A stretch of 64,000 nt of DNA, from the NCBI RefSeq assembly GCF_900129725.1, contig NZ_FQWQ01000001.1:3038001-3102000 (forward strand), given 5' to 3'. Under the pieces are notes generated by a model that did not search any database, was not told the origin of the DNA, and worked only from the letters and a program-made list of their open reading frames with translations. Positions 8,084 to 17,710 of this stretch are shown in pieces (positions within the stretch are counted from its first letter, which is position 1; every line of letters starts with the position of its first letter). The DNA comes from Chryseolinea serpens. Lineage in GTDB: Bacteria; Bacteroidota; Bacteroidia; Cytophagales; Cyclobacteriaceae. The position numbers and the translations under genes are program-made.

Positions 8084-9100
8084 TCACGACAAAACACCCC
8101 GGTGCAAAGAGCAAACACATCGCTGGCAAATGGGGTCGGTCTTCACATCCAGCTTTCGCCGAAAGGCCTTCGCGGTTTCTGAATTTAGGATCGCGTCAAA
8201 TGTAGACGTGAAGAGATTGCCATACGAGGCATGAAAAAAACAGGGCCGCACCTCACCGTCCGATTCAATCACCGCCGACACCCAGGGGGCGTTGCATCTT
8301 CTTGCGGGAAATGATGCGTTGCCCAGCATCGCTTTGTAGTACTGCACCAACTCCAACATCTTCGCCGGACTTTCGGCGATAAACTTGCTCTGATAGGCAG
8401 ACTCGAATTCTCGGAACGATGCTTTCAGCAGCGACTCAAACTCCTGGGCTTCCGCTTCATTCAATTCGATCTGCACCACTTTCTCGTCCGTCCACGGCGA
8501 CTCGCGGTTGAAGGCGGAGGTGGAGACATCGGCGGCCAGAAACGAAATTTGTTGTAACTGGAGGGTTTGTGCCGTGCGGACGATGTCGGGAAAGTAACGA
8601 TAGTTGAGTTTTTGCAACACGCATCTTCCGGTGATCCGAAAATCCGGTTTCAATTTCTGCAATGCGGCAACGCCTTGTGAGAGCTTCTCATACGCCGAAG
8701 AAATATTGCGAATCGTATTGTGAATTTGCGGCGGGCCGTCCAGGGAGACAATCACTTCGTCCACGTGCTTCACCACATTCACTGCATGTTGCTCCAACGT
8801 CATACCGGTGGAGAGCAGGCTGATGTGCATGCCGGCGGATCGCATCATTTCGCAGAGGCGCCAGAGGTTGGTGTGCATGAGGGCTTCGCCACCCGACAGC
8901 GCGATGTACTTCACGCCCAGCTGGCGAAACGATTCAACGTGTCTGGAGAATTCTTCTGTAGTGATTTCTTTTTTTTGTTGGTTGGCTTTCCAGATGTCGC
9001 ACATCACGCAGCGGCAATTGCAGCGGCTGTGGGGCATGAGGACCAGCACGGGGAGTTCGTGGAGGGTGTCTGTTACGCGTGAGAGGATGGCTTTGATCAC
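8084..9100 (-). CDS. Radical SAM protein with SPASM/twitch-like C-terminus
   Basis: A 338-residue radical SAM enzyme. The cluster motif is at Cys27, Cys31 and Cys34 (CNCRCVMCDIW). ALSGGEALMH and VIVSLDGP are the usual core strands. The C-terminus carries further cysteines (RRCNAPW, VRPCFFH, CQRCVCSLH), which suggests one auxiliary Fe-S cluster. The start is GTG at 9100; the next ATG (residue 22) would remove part of the first strand. Related proteins act in RiPP maturation, cofactor synthesis or nucleoside chemistry. No precursor peptide gene was seen nearby. It converges with the amidohydrolase operon. Confidence 0.82.
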   Translation of the reverse strand: MIKAILSRVTDTLHELPVLVLMPHSRCNCRCVMCDIWKANQQKKEITTEEFSRHVESFRQLGVKYIALSGGEALMHTNLWRLCEMMRSAGMHISLLSTGMTLEQHAVNVVKHVDEVIVSLDGPPQIHNTIRNISSAYEKLSQGVAALQKLKPDFRITGRCVLQKLNYRYFPDIVRTAQTLQLQQISFLAADVSTSAFNRESPWTDEKVVQIELNEAEAQEFESLLKASFREFESAYQSKFIAESPAKMLELVQYYKAMLGNASFPARRCNAPWVSAVIESDGEVRPCFFHASYGNLFTSTFDAILNSETAKAFRRKLDVKTDPICQRCVCSLHRGVLS

Positions 9101-9179
9101 GGGTTCAAGTTACAGAACGGAAGAGCAGGAAGGAAAATCGTTAGCGTTAAAATTCCGTTTACACCTCAATTCAGTTTGC

Positions 9180-9216
9180 ACCGCCCGCCTTCGCTGAAAC
9201 TTCGGCGGGCGAGGCA
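9180..9216. repeat. Dispersed palindromic repeat, copy A
   Basis: The copy reads CCGCCCGCCTTCGCTGAAAC and then TTCGGCGGGCGAGGC; the GCC(C)GCC and GGCGGGC arms can pair. It lies between the radical SAM gene and the ZIP gene. It belongs to a family with five other copies in this window (copies B-F). The GGCACAAAG(A)CGC text after it recurs after copy C, so the unit may be longer than the palindrome. Confidence 0.75.
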
Positions 9217-9234
9217 CAAAGCGCTTCGCGTTTC

Positions 9235-10002
9235 TTACATTAAGAATTCGGCGCCGATGGCGAGGAGGGCACCTAAAATCACTACGGCCATTTTCCGGGC
9301 GTTGAAGTGGTGTTCGGGGCTGCTTTCTACGACGATGGTGGTGGAGATGTGCAGGAAATTTCCGCTTACCAGGGCGTAGAGATACATGAGGCCGGTGGCG
9401 CTGAGAATTTCGTGGCGGGCGAGGTAGGTGCTGAGGATCAATCCTGCGGGTGCGGCAAGTGAAAATCCGATGAGGTGTGGTAGGGCCTTGTTTTTAGAAC
9501 GCAGTTGGAAGGCCAGCACGGTCATCAAGGCAAATGCAGCGGGTGCGCGGTGCAGGGCGATGCCCAACAAAACGGCATTCACATCATACAAAGGACCCAT
9601 GTTCACCGGCTGTGCCAGCATGCCGCCTTCTAAAAACGCGTGGATGCACAAGGCCGTCAGCAACACCAGGGCCGACACATTGCGCTCGTGCTCATGGTGG
9701 TGATGGCCGGTATGCGAGTGATGGGATGGGGTGTGGATGTGACCGTGTTCTACTCCTGATGTGAAATATTCCAAAAGATGTTGTAAAAAAAATCCGGCCA
9801 GCACAAACAAGCCAATGAGCTCCAGGGCTTCGCTCTTCTTGTATAACTCGGGTAAGATGTGAATGACCGTAATGGAGAACAGGTAAGAGCCCGAAAACAC
9901 CAGCAACAATTTATAGTTCACACCCTTGCTTTTGGGCACCAGGTAGATGAGGAGACCCGACAACAAAGGCGTTAAAAAAAGGACGAGTAGTTTTAAGATC
10001 AT
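9235..10002 (-). CDS. ZIP-family metal cation transporter
   Basis: A 255-residue polytopic membrane protein that would import a divalent metal such as Zn, Fe or Mn. A histidine-rich loop (HHSHTGHHHHEHE) sits between the third and fourth membrane segments, as in ZIP proteins. The fourth segment contains CIHAFLEGGML and the fifth ALHRAPAAF. The usual HxxPEG of the fifth segment has Ala in place of Glu, so metal-site chemistry may differ. It starts nine bases after the apbE stop, indicating an operon. Confidence 0.85.
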   Translation of the reverse strand: MILKLLVLFLTPLLSGLLIYLVPKSKGVNYKLLLVFSGSYLFSITVIHILPELYKKSEALELIGLFVLAGFFLQHLLEYFTSGVEHGHIHTPSHHSHTGHHHHEHERNVSALVLLTALCIHAFLEGGMLAQPVNMGPLYDVNAVLLGIALHRAPAAFALMTVLAFQLRSKNKALPHLIGFSLAAPAGLILSTYLARHEILSATGLMYLYALVSGNFLHISTTIVVESSPEHHFNARKMAVVILGALLAIGAEFLM

Positions 10003-10011
10003 GAAATGCGT

Positions 10012-11037
10012 TTAGGGTTCGATGATAACAGACGTCTTCAGGCCTGGCGTGGCATAAGTTTCCAGCTTGCCGTCGGGGAGTGAATAGATCAGGATGGCGT
10101 CCAGTTCGGGGTGTTGCTTCAGAAGCTCAATGGCTTTTTCGTGACCCATCACCATGAAGGCGGTGTCCCAGGCGTCGGCCGTCATGCAGTCGGCTGCAAA
10201 TACGGAGGCACTCAGCAGCGCGCGCTGGGCAGGGAAACCGGTTTTGGGGTCGATGGTGTGGGAATATTTTCTGCCGTCGATCTCGTAATAGTTGAAGTAG
10301 TTGCCCGCGGTGGTGAACGAGCGATCTTTCACGGTTACATAGGCTTTGAAAAATTGGTGATCGATGGTGGAGCGCGGATCGATGATGCCCACTTGCCACG
10401 GCTTGCCACTCGCCAGGTTATGGCCCACCGCCATGCCCTCTCCTCCTAACTCAACCAGCATATCCGTAATGCCTTTCGATTCCAGGAAGCCGGCGATCAC
10501 ATCGGCCCCATACCCCTGGCCAATGCCACCAAAATCAAGTTGAACGCGTGGGTCGGATTTCACAACACTGTCGGTCGTGTAGCGGATCTTTTGGAAGCCC
10601 ACAAAAGTTCTCAACGAATCAATTTTGCTCGAATCGGGTCGCATCGGTTTTGCTGGGCCAAAGCCCCAGGCGTTGACCAATGGCATGACCGTTAGATCGA
10701 AAGCGCCCCGGGAGGCGGTGTACACCTCATGCGCTTTTTTTATGGGTGGATACAAATAGGGCAACCGGATAGCAACGCCCTTTGCGCTTTTGTTGAACAG
10801 GGAAACTTCGGCGCGGGGATCGTAGGTGTTGATGGATTGATTGACGACCACCAACAAGGAGTCGACGGACTTTTTGAAATCCCTTTTCTTTTTGTCGAAA
10901 TAGGTGATGTGGTAGGTGGTGCCCATCGTCGCACCTTCCATGCGGAGCGGAACGGGGGCCTTTCGTTGGAAAGCCGTTCCGGCGATGAGAATGACCAGCA
11001 GGAAAGACGGGAGTATTCTTTGAAGTCGGTGTTCCAT
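10012..11037 (-). CDS. apbE: FAD:protein FMN transferase (ApbE family)
   Basis: A 341-residue ApbE-type flavin transferase that covalently attaches FMN to threonine in exported flavoproteins. Recognised parts are LDFGGIGQGYGADVI, YSHTIDPKTGFPA and AWDTAFMVMG, the last supplying metal and flavin contacts. The chosen ATG at 11037 gives a hydrophobic export signal (LPSFLLVILIAGTAF); an ATG 15 codons upstream adds residues ahead of the signal and is less likely. The gene is followed closely by a ZIP transporter. No flavoprotein acceptor is visible in the window. Confidence 0.9.
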   Translation of the reverse strand: MEHRLQRILPSFLLVILIAGTAFQRKAPVPLRMEGATMGTTYHITYFDKKKRDFKKSVDSLLVVVNQSINTYDPRAEVSLFNKSAKGVAIRLPYLYPPIKKAHEVYTASRGAFDLTVMPLVNAWGFGPAKPMRPDSSKIDSLRTFVGFQKIRYTTDSVVKSDPRVQLDFGGIGQGYGADVIAGFLESKGITDMLVELGGEGMAVGHNLASGKPWQVGIIDPRSTIDHQFFKAYVTVKDRSFTTAGNYFNYYEIDGRKYSHTIDPKTGFPAQRALLSASVFAADCMTADAWDTAFMVMGHEKAIELLKQHPELDAILIYSLPDGKLETYATPGLKTSVIIEP

Positions 11038-11179
11038 CAGGAAATAGTGCTGCAAGGTATAAAAAATATCTAAATGCAACATTGTTGTATTTAGATATTC
11101 CCTCCTCCTATAACCCCACTTTGAACAAAATTATTCCAACATTGACGGGGTGTCGCGTATAACTCTTTAACTTTCAGCC

Positions 11180-12211
11180 ATGCGGGAAGATTATCTCAAA
11201 GGCGACAACGAGGGGCAGGGAGCTGCCGAAAAAGAGATCGAGAAGGCGCTGCGTCCGCTTTCCTTCCATGATTTTGCCGGTCAGCAAAAGGTGGTGGACA
11301 ACATCAAGATCTTTGTGCAGGCCGCCAAACAACGGGGCGAATCGCTGGACCACGTTTTGTTGCACGGCCCTCCCGGGCTGGGCAAGACCACGTTGTCGCA
11401 CATCATCGCCAACGAGTTGGAATCCAGCATCAAGATCACCTCCGGCCCCGTGCTGGATAAGCCCAGCGACCTGGCCGGGTTGCTCACCAACCTGGAGCCT
11501 CACGATGTTTTGTTCATCGACGAGATCCACCGCCTCAACCCCATCGTAGAAGAATATTTGTATTCGGCGATGGAAGATTTTCGCATCGACATCATGCTGG
11601 ACTCCGGGCCCAATGCACGGTCGGTACAGATCGGACTGAATCCATTCACACTCATCGGCGCCACCACGCGGGCCGGGTTGCTCACGTCGCCGCTAAGGGC
11701 GCGTTTCGGTATCAATGCCCGGTTAGAATATTATGATGCGACCCTGCTCACATCGATCGTGAAACGTTCGGCCACCATCCTCCAAACTCCGCTTGCCGAA
11801 GATGCCGCTTTCGAGATCGCGCGCCGCAGCCGGGGCACACCCCGCATCGCCAACAACCTCTTGCGCCGCACACGCGACTTCGCCCAGATCAAAGGCGACG
11901 GCATGATCACCATGCCCATCGCACAACTGGCCTTGAAAGCACTCGACGTGGACGAGAACGGCCTCGACGAAATGGACAATCGCATTTTGCTCACCATCAT
12001 CGAAAAATTCAAAGGTGGTCCGGTGGGACTTACCACCATCGCTACTGCGGTGGGTGAAGAAGCTGAAACCATCGAAGAAGTATACGAGCCATTCCTGATC
12101 CAGGAGGGCTATTTGAAACGCACATCACGCGGGCGTGAAGCTGCCGACAGGGCGTACAAACATTTGAAGCTTGCACCTCCGGCTACGAAACCTCCCGGGT
12201 TATTCGATTGA
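11180..12211 (+). CDS. ruvB: Holliday junction branch-migration ATPase RuvB
   Basis: A 343-residue AAA+ helicase subunit that drives Holliday junction branch migration with RuvA. Walker A is [13 protein letters not shown], Walker B is [11 protein letters not shown] and the sensor region is [19 protein letters not shown]. The C-terminal winged helix contains [15 protein letters not shown]. The length matches the family. It is a single gene facing the AraC regulator. The 97-base upstream gap has no further gene. Confidence 0.97.
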   Translation: MREDYLKGDNEGQGAAEKEIEKALRPLSFHDFAGQQKVVDNIKIFVQAAKQRGESLDHVLLHGPPGLGKTTLSHIIANELESSIKITSGPVLDKPSDLAGLLTNLEPHDVLFIDEIHRLNPIVEEYLYSAMEDFRIDIMLDSGPNARSVQIGLNPFTLIGATTRAGLLTSPLRARFGINARLEYYDATLLTSIVKRSATILQTPLAEDAAFEIARRSRGTPRIANNLLRRTRDFAQIKGDGMITMPIAQLALKALDVDENGLDEMDNRILLTIIEKFKGGPVGLTTIATAVGEEAETIEEVYEPFLIQEGYLKRTSRGREAADRAYKHLKLAPPATKPPGLFD

Positions 12212-12239
12212 GTGCGGGGTTGCCTTATAAAATTTTACG

Positions 12240-13379
12240 TTATGATTTTTCTGCCCTGAATCTTGAGGGCGTCGTGCCGGTGTATTTCTTAAACACGGTA
12301 TTGAAAGACGATTTTGAATTGTAGCCAACTTGCTCAGCGATCTCCTCCACTTTAATGTTAGGTTGTTCGCGCAGCAAACGCTTGGCTTCCTCCACCCGGT
12401 ACTCGGCGGCCATCTCGAAGAAGTTTTTCCCTAATCGTTCATTGATGACCTGCGACACAACATGCACGGTCGATCCCAATTGGTGGGCCAGTTCGGGCAG
12501 GGAAAAGTCGGCTTGCAAAAAAGGTTTTTGTTCGGCCATCAGCAGTTTTAATTTTTCGACAAGCGCATTTTGTACGTCTGGCGAAAGTGTTGAGCTTTTG
12601 TATTTGGGCGCTTCTGCGAGTGATGCGTGTTTGAAAAATCCGGAACGACGGATCACGCGAAAGCTGGTAAAATAAATGACGATGGACACATAGACGGCAA
12701 AGAGATGATCGCCCGTATCGGCCACGTTGGTGAGCTTCACGACCAGTACGATCACCGACGCTGTGATCATTTGCACGATGGGTTCCCGCAGATTTCTCAA
12801 CACCGGGTGCACCGGTTTCCAGAACGATTCTTTCTTCTGGCGGTAAGCCCGCGTCACAACGATCACGCTTAAGATGGCGTACAACGCGAGGCTGATCAAG
12901 ATCGTTTCGGTGGCGTGGTCGGTCACCCAAAACAGGCGGGCGTCATACACGGCCGTCACATCGCGCATGGGCAGCTCGGGGTGATAGGCCCAGATGTAGG
13001 CGTTGTACTTTACATCGTCGGGTTGGAGCAGGAAGGGCAATTCCAAAAAGAAATAGACTACGGGGAAGACCAGGTGCCCGTATTGTTTTTTGGAGACGCC
13101 ACCCTTCACGTAGCTCAACAACAACAAATAGAACAACGGCCCGACGGCCATGCCCAGAGGCTCCGAGAAATCGACCAGGAAAAGACAGTGCACGATGTAG
13201 CCCGTATACATCAGGAAGATCTCAAGCGTGCAACCCACCATGGCCAGCAGCAACATGCCATGAAACAGGTTGGCCTGTATTTGCCGGTTTTCTTTCGACA
13301 GAAAGAAGAACGACAGGAAGATGCCTTGCACGATACCGAGAAAAATAAAAACAGCAAACAGGTCGATGCGGTAGGGCAT
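12240..13379 (-). CDS. AraC-family regulator with membrane-spanning N-terminus
   Basis: A 379-residue protein whose first 240 residues form about seven hydrophobic helices and whose last 100 form an AraC-type double helix-turn-helix (KVEEIAEQVGYNSKSSFNTV, FKKYTGTTPSRFR). This architecture is widespread in Bacteroidota and is thought to couple a membrane signal directly to transcription; the signal is unknown. The ATG at 13379 is preferred to a TTG six codons upstream. It lies 66 bases downstream of the 7TM histidine kinase on the same strand and may be co-expressed with it. Confidence 0.88.
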   Translation of the reverse strand: MPYRIDLFAVFIFLGIVQGIFLSFFFLSKENRQIQANLFHGMLLLAMVGCTLEIFLMYTGYIVHCLFLVDFSEPLGMAVGPLFYLLLLSYVKGGVSKKQYGHLVFPVVYFFLELPFLLQPDDVKYNAYIWAYHPELPMRDVTAVYDARLFWVTDHATETILISLALYAILSVIVVTRAYRQKKESFWKPVHPVLRNLREPIVQMITASVIVLVVKLTNVADTGDHLFAVYVSIVIYFTSFRVIRRSGFFKHASLAEAPKYKSSTLSPDVQNALVEKLKLLMAEQKPFLQADFSLPELAHQLGSTVHVVSQVINERLGKNFFEMAAEYRVEEAKRLLREQPNIKVEEIAEQVGYNSKSSFNTVFKKYTGTTPSRFRAEKS

Positions 13380-13445
13380 GGTGATGAAAATAGGCAATAC
13401 GAAATACGGGCTATTCTTTCAAAGATGAAAAAAGTTTACGCGAAA

Positions 13446-15437
13446 TCAGCGTTGTGCTTTTGCTGCATTATAATTTTCCACGAATTGGGACAGCGAAAAA
13501 TAGAAGGTGGTGCCCTTACCGTCTTCGCTCTCGAACCAGATCTTGCCACCGTGCTTCTCGATAAACTCCTTACACAACAACAAACCCAGGCCGGTGCCCT
13601 TCTCCTGTCGCGTGCCCTGCGTGGTAATGCTGCCGATGGTGAACAGCCGCTCGCGGTTGCGGGCGGGGATGCCCACACCGGTGTCGGCCACGGAGATGAT
13701 GATCTTGGTGTCGACGCGGTAGGCGCTGAGGGTGACGGTGCCTTCGGCGCGGGTGAATTTTATGGCGTTTGTCAGGAGGTTGCGCAGCACCGAACGGATC
13801 ATGTTCAGATCCGCGTAGGCATCCAGCTCGCCTTGCAACGTGTTCTTCAGGGTAATTTTTTTGTCGCGACACTCAGACTCCAGCAGGCGCACCGTCTCCT
13901 GGGCAAGGTCGGTGAGGTTGAGGCGATCGGGTTCGTATTTCTCTCCCTTCATCTGCAGTTTGGCCCATTGCAGAAGGTTGTCGATAAACTCCGTGGTTTG
14001 TGCCAGGCGGGTTTCCAAACCGGTCGTGATCTTTTGGAACTCGTCGTTGCTCAGCGTTCCTGACTTGGCAAGCGTGAGGGCAAGGTGCAGCGAACTTAAC
14101 GGCCCGCGGATGTCGTGCGACACCACGGAGAAAAGTTTGTCCTTCACATTGTTCACTTCTTCGAGTTGCAGGTTCTGTTGGTGGATCTCGTCGGTGCGCA
14201 GACGCACTTCTTCTTCGAGGCGTTCTTTTTCGCTTTGCTCGCGTCGTAGCTCCAATTCTTTGGCATCGTGGTTTTCTTTCTCCAGCGTGCTCCAACGGTC
14301 GCCCAAGGCGAACGAAATGAAAAGGGTTTGCAGCACACAGCCGATCATGAGGGCGCCATAGTTGGTGCTGAGGTTACCGGAAATATAGCCCAGGTTGCTC
14401 AGTGTGAACAACGCCGCCGCCAACAGTGGCGACACCCAGGCGATGAGATAGTAGCGCGCGGGTCGATAATTTCTCGACAAACAATAGCCCGCCGAAGACA
14501 ACGCCAACAGGCAATGGCTCAGCATAAAATAGTGATGATACTTATAGGAGATCTCCCGGAAGAAAATGAGCATTGCCACGGCCACACCCACATCCAACGT
14601 CATGTTGGCCAACAACAGGCCGTCCAGCCAGCGACTGAAATGACGCAGCTTCAAAAAAGCGCGCGTGAGCAGTGTGGAAAACAGGATGAACACCGGTCCC
14701 GTGAGGATGGCGAAGTAATCGTTGAAGATCGGTTGATGGGGATGGATATAAAGATAGTTGTAGCCCTGAAAGAACGCCACCACGTTGGTCATGGCCACCA
14801 AGGTGAGCACATAATAGAGTGTGATCCGGTCGCGGATGGAAAGGAACAAGAACAACTGGTAGAGCGTCATGATGAACATGGCGCCGTAGAACAATCCGTT
14901 CACGATCTGGATGTTGTTCGAAGCTTCAACGAAAGCTCCCTGGTCCCAAAACACCACGGGAACCTGCACCGACGACGTGGTCTGCACGCGCAGGTAGAAC
15001 GAGCGCTTTTCGTGTGCGGGTACCTTTACCGGGAAGACCGGGTGACGATAGGAGGTTACGGGAAAGAAATCGCCCGCGGTGCGCTGTGTCCACGCGCCGG
15101 CAGAATCGGTTTGTGAAAAGAGATCGACACGGTCGAGTGGCGAGTAGTTTATTTCGACGAGCCAGTTCTCTGCCTTCGACACATTCTCAACGTCCATCCT
15201 AAACCAATACACGGCACGATCGAACCCGAATCCCGGCGATTCATTTCCGGCCACGGGTTGCAAGGTCTTGGTCTCGATATCCCCGAGGGTGAGCTGACCT
15301 GTTTCGTCGCGCCAGTAGAGCATGTTGCTTTTCACGGGCACGTGTCCTCCTTCGGTCAACAGCAAGGCTTGTGACCTTCCGGCGAGCGTCGCTGTCAGAA
15401 AACCGAGAACCAGGAGTATACGTCGCAGCATGCGCAT
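13446..15437 (-). CDS. 7TMR-DISM sensor histidine kinase
   Basis: A 663-residue kinase: signal peptide, extracellular carbohydrate-binding-like 7TMR-DISM domain (about 25-155), seven-helix membrane block (about 175-380), a charged coiled coil (about 385-430), a HisKA domain with the phospho-accepting His in VVSHDIRGPLSSL, and an ATPase domain with NLLTNAIKFT, VADTGVGIP and GTGLGLLLCKEF. No receiver domain is attached and no response regulator is adjacent, so its partner is encoded elsewhere. It starts seven bases after the hemB stop, suggesting read-through from hemB. Confidence 0.92.
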   Translation of the reverse strand: MRMLRRILLVLGFLTATLAGRSQALLLTEGGHVPVKSNMLYWRDETGQLTLGDIETKTLQPVAGNESPGFGFDRAVYWFRMDVENVSKAENWLVEINYSPLDRVDLFSQTDSAGAWTQRTAGDFFPVTSYRHPVFPVKVPAHEKRSFYLRVQTTSSVQVPVVFWDQGAFVEASNNIQIVNGLFYGAMFIMTLYQLFLFLSIRDRITLYYVLTLVAMTNVVAFFQGYNYLYIHPHQPIFNDYFAILTGPVFILFSTLLTRAFLKLRHFSRWLDGLLLANMTLDVGVAVAMLIFFREISYKYHHYFMLSHCLLALSSAGYCLSRNYRPARYYLIAWVSPLLAAALFTLSNLGYISGNLSTNYGALMIGCVLQTLFISFALGDRWSTLEKENHDAKELELRREQSEKERLEEEVRLRTDEIHQQNLQLEEVNNVKDKLFSVVSHDIRGPLSSLHLALTLAKSGTLSNDEFQKITTGLETRLAQTTEFIDNLLQWAKLQMKGEKYEPDRLNLTDLAQETVRLLESECRDKKITLKNTLQGELDAYADLNMIRSVLRNLLTNAIKFTRAEGTVTLSAYRVDTKIIISVADTGVGIPARNRERLFTIGSITTQGTRQEKGTGLGLLLCKEFIEKHGGKIWFESEDGKGTTFYFSLSQFVENYNAAKAQR

Positions 15438-15444
15438 GCGGGTT

Positions 15445-16434
15445 TTAGTGTTTCAGGGATTGTGCAAATTCTTTTGCGAAATAGGTCAGGATCACATCGG
15501 CGCCGGCGCGTTTGATGCTCAGCAGGGTTTCCTTCATCACCCGTTCTCCATCCAACCATCCCTTCTGTGCGGCAGCCTTCACCATGCTGTACTCACCGCT
15601 CACGTTGTAGGCGGTGATGGGCAAAGCCGTGTTGTCTCTTAACAGTCTGATAATATCGAGGTAGGCCAAGGCCGGCTTCACCATCAAAAAGTCGGCGCCT
15701 TCATCTTCGTCCAACCGGGCTTCGATGAGGGCCTCGCGGCGGTTGGCGGGGTTCATCTGGTATGTTTTTTTATCGCCGAACTTGGGCGCAGAGTCCAGGG
15801 CATCGCGAAACGGATTGTAGAATCCACTGGCATACTTTGCCGTGTAGCTCATGATGGACACATCGGTGTAGCCGTTTTTGTCCAGCAGGTTCCGGATGTA
15901 GCCTACGCGTCCGTCCATCATATCGGAGGGACCCAAAATGTCGATGCCGGTGTCGGCTTGGGCCAGGGCCATCTTGCCCAGGATGTCGAGGGTTTCGTCG
16001 TTCAGGATCTTGCCATCGCGCACCAATCCATCGTGACCATCGGAGCTATAGGGGTCCATGGCCACATCGGTCATGATGCATGCTTCGGGGAATTGTTTTT
16101 TTATTTCGCGGAGGGCTTTCAGATAAAAGAAATCAGGGTCATAACTTCGGGTGGCTTCCTTGTCTTTCCACTGGTCTTCCACGGCGGGGAAAACGTCGAA
16201 GGCCCGTATACCAATCTTCAAACATTCCTCTATTTCTTTCAACATTAAATCGACAGACCGCCTGAAAATGCCGGGCATGGAGGCCACTTCGGTCTTTTGA
16301 TTTTTGCCGTCCAGCAGGAAAAGGGGGAAGATGAGGTCGTCGGTGGTGACGCGTGTTTCTTCTACCAGGCTCCGTACGGCTTCACTTTTCCGGTTTCGCC
16401 TCGGCCGCCGGTGAAAGGTAAACTCTTGTGACAT
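15445..16434 (-). CDS. hemB: Porphobilinogen synthase (delta-aminolevulinic acid dehydratase)
   Basis: A 329-residue enzyme that condenses two 5-aminolevulinate molecules to porphobilinogen in tetrapyrrole synthesis. The Schiff-base lysine is in FLMVKPALAYLD and the second active-site lysine in TAKYASGFYNPFRDA. DTGIDILGPSDMMDGRVG is also typical. The loop DVAMDPYSSDGHDG carries Asp where zinc-type enzymes have Cys, so this should be the Mg/K-dependent type. It is followed by the histidine kinase after seven bases. Confidence 0.96.
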   Translation of the reverse strand: MSQEFTFHRRPRRNRKSEAVRSLVEETRVTTDDLIFPLFLLDGKNQKTEVASMPGIFRRSVDLMLKEIEECLKIGIRAFDVFPAVEDQWKDKEATRSYDPDFFYLKALREIKKQFPEACIMTDVAMDPYSSDGHDGLVRDGKILNDETLDILGKMALAQADTGIDILGPSDMMDGRVGYIRNLLDKNGYTDVSIMSYTAKYASGFYNPFRDALDSAPKFGDKKTYQMNPANRREALIEARLDEDEGADFLMVKPALAYLDIIRLLRDNTALPITAYNVSGEYSMVKAAAQKGWLDGERVMKETLLSIKRAGADVILTYFAKEFAQSLKH

Positions 16435-16532
16435 AGATACTTTTATTAAAAACCCCCCAAGTTAATGCTTCCGGTAAACCAAAAAAATATGGATCTTGAT
16501 GGGCACTCCAAATGCTTTAACGGATAAAAATA

Positions 16533-17648
16533 ATGAAATCGTTTCCATTCACGATTGCCTTTTTTCTGGTAACCCTGCTCTCCTGTTCCCCAAAACAAAA
16601 AACAGAATCCCCCATCGCCCCCGCGTTGGACGATCACTTCCGTGTTGAATTTCCAGCCCAGGAGCCCGGCGCCGCCATCCTGGTGATGAAGGGCGACAGC
16701 ATCGTGTTCGCCAAGGGCTATGGCCTGGCTGACCTGAAGACCCGGGAGCCCATCACCACCAAAACCCTGTTCAACCTCGGCTCCATCTCCAAAACCTTCG
16801 TGGCAAGCGCCATCCTAATCCTACAGGAACGGGGAAAATTGTCTGTGGAGGACAGCCTCCTGAAATATTTTCCGACCTTCAAAAACAAGGACATTGCCCG
16901 CCGGGTGAAGATCAAACACCTGCTCACCCACACGTCGGGTCTGGCCGACAACCGCCGCGTGAACAGCGACACCGTGTTCTACCTCACGGCGAAGGACGCC
17001 GAGAACTGGTATCCCGAAACCCAGCTCGATTCCCTGTCGTTTGCGCCGGGTTCACAATTCGAATACTCCAACCCAGCCTATAATGGTCTGGCCATGATCG
17101 TGGAGCAGGTGAGCGGCCAAAAATGGCAGACGTTTGTGAAGGAAAATATTTTCGATCCCGCCGGCATGACCACCAGCACGATCACGGATGGCCCACACCC
17201 GGAGCAAGGCGTGTCGCACGGCTACGTGCTCCACCATGGACAATGGATCGAAGATGATTATGGCGAAGAGCCCACGTTCCCTGCCGCGGGTAATGGCGGG
17301 GTGTGGAGTTCGGCCGAAGAGTTGATGCGTTATGAACAAGCCTTTCAGCAATCCAAATTTCTGAAGCCCGAAACCATTCGCGAGGCCCGCACGATCAAAA
17401 CCTACCCCCAATGGAAAAGTGCGGATCAGCCGTTTGTCGGCTGGCCGTGGTTTATCACACAACAAGATAGCGTTACCTTGATCGGGCACCCCGGAAGTCA
17501 AGGCGGTTTCCTGACAAACTATGTGACGGTGCCGGAGAAAAAAATATTTTTCGTCATCCTCTGCAACGCCCCGCGCGAAGCGTATGAGATGGACGCCACC
17601 ACATCGTTTGTGTTGGATGCGTTGAAGAAGCGCCATTGGCTCGATTGA
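16533..17648 (+). CDS. Serine hydrolase lipoprotein (class C beta-lactamase family)
   Basis: A 371-residue protein with a lipoprotein signal (FLVTLLSCS, with the lipidated Cys at about residue 15). Its beta-lactamase/DD-peptidase fold is indicated by the catalytic SxxK in SISKTF, the YxN motif in EYSNPAYN and the HxG-type third motif in HPGSQGG. Members include esterases, D-aminopeptidases and peptidoglycan-modifying enzymes. The family is broad and the substrate cannot be read from sequence. It is probably anchored to the outer or inner membrane. Confidence 0.88.
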   Translation: MKSFPFTIAFFLVTLLSCSPKQKTESPIAPALDDHFRVEFPAQEPGAAILVMKGDSIVFAKGYGLADLKTREPITTKTLFNLGSISKTFVASAILILQERGKLSVEDSLLKYFPTFKNKDIARRVKIKHLLTHTSGLADNRRVNSDTVFYLTAKDAENWYPETQLDSLSFAPGSQFEYSNPAYNGLAMIVEQVSGQKWQTFVKENIFDPAGMTTSTITDGPHPEQGVSHGYVLHHGQWIEDDYGEEPTFPAAGNGGVWSSAEELMRYEQAFQQSKFLKPETIREARTIKTYPQWKSADQPFVGWPWFITQQDSVTLIGHPGSQGGFLTNYVTVPEKKIFFVILCNAPREAYEMDATTSFVLDALKKRHWLD

Positions 17649-17710
17649 AAAAAAAATTCACACGAATTGGGATCATCTTTTTTCAAAGCCTCCCGTTACA
17701 TACGCATAGT

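Noticed and set aside
8066-9234. RiPP precursor peptide for the SPASM radical SAM enzyme
   Set aside because: The 18-base and 134-base flanks contain no short frame with a start, leader and core-like sequence; the second holds repeat copy A.
12915-14063. Long plus-strand open frame (382 codons) antisense to the 7TM kinase and AraC genes
   Set aside because: It spans the boundary of two well-supported minus-strand genes and has His/Gln/Asp-rich shadow composition.
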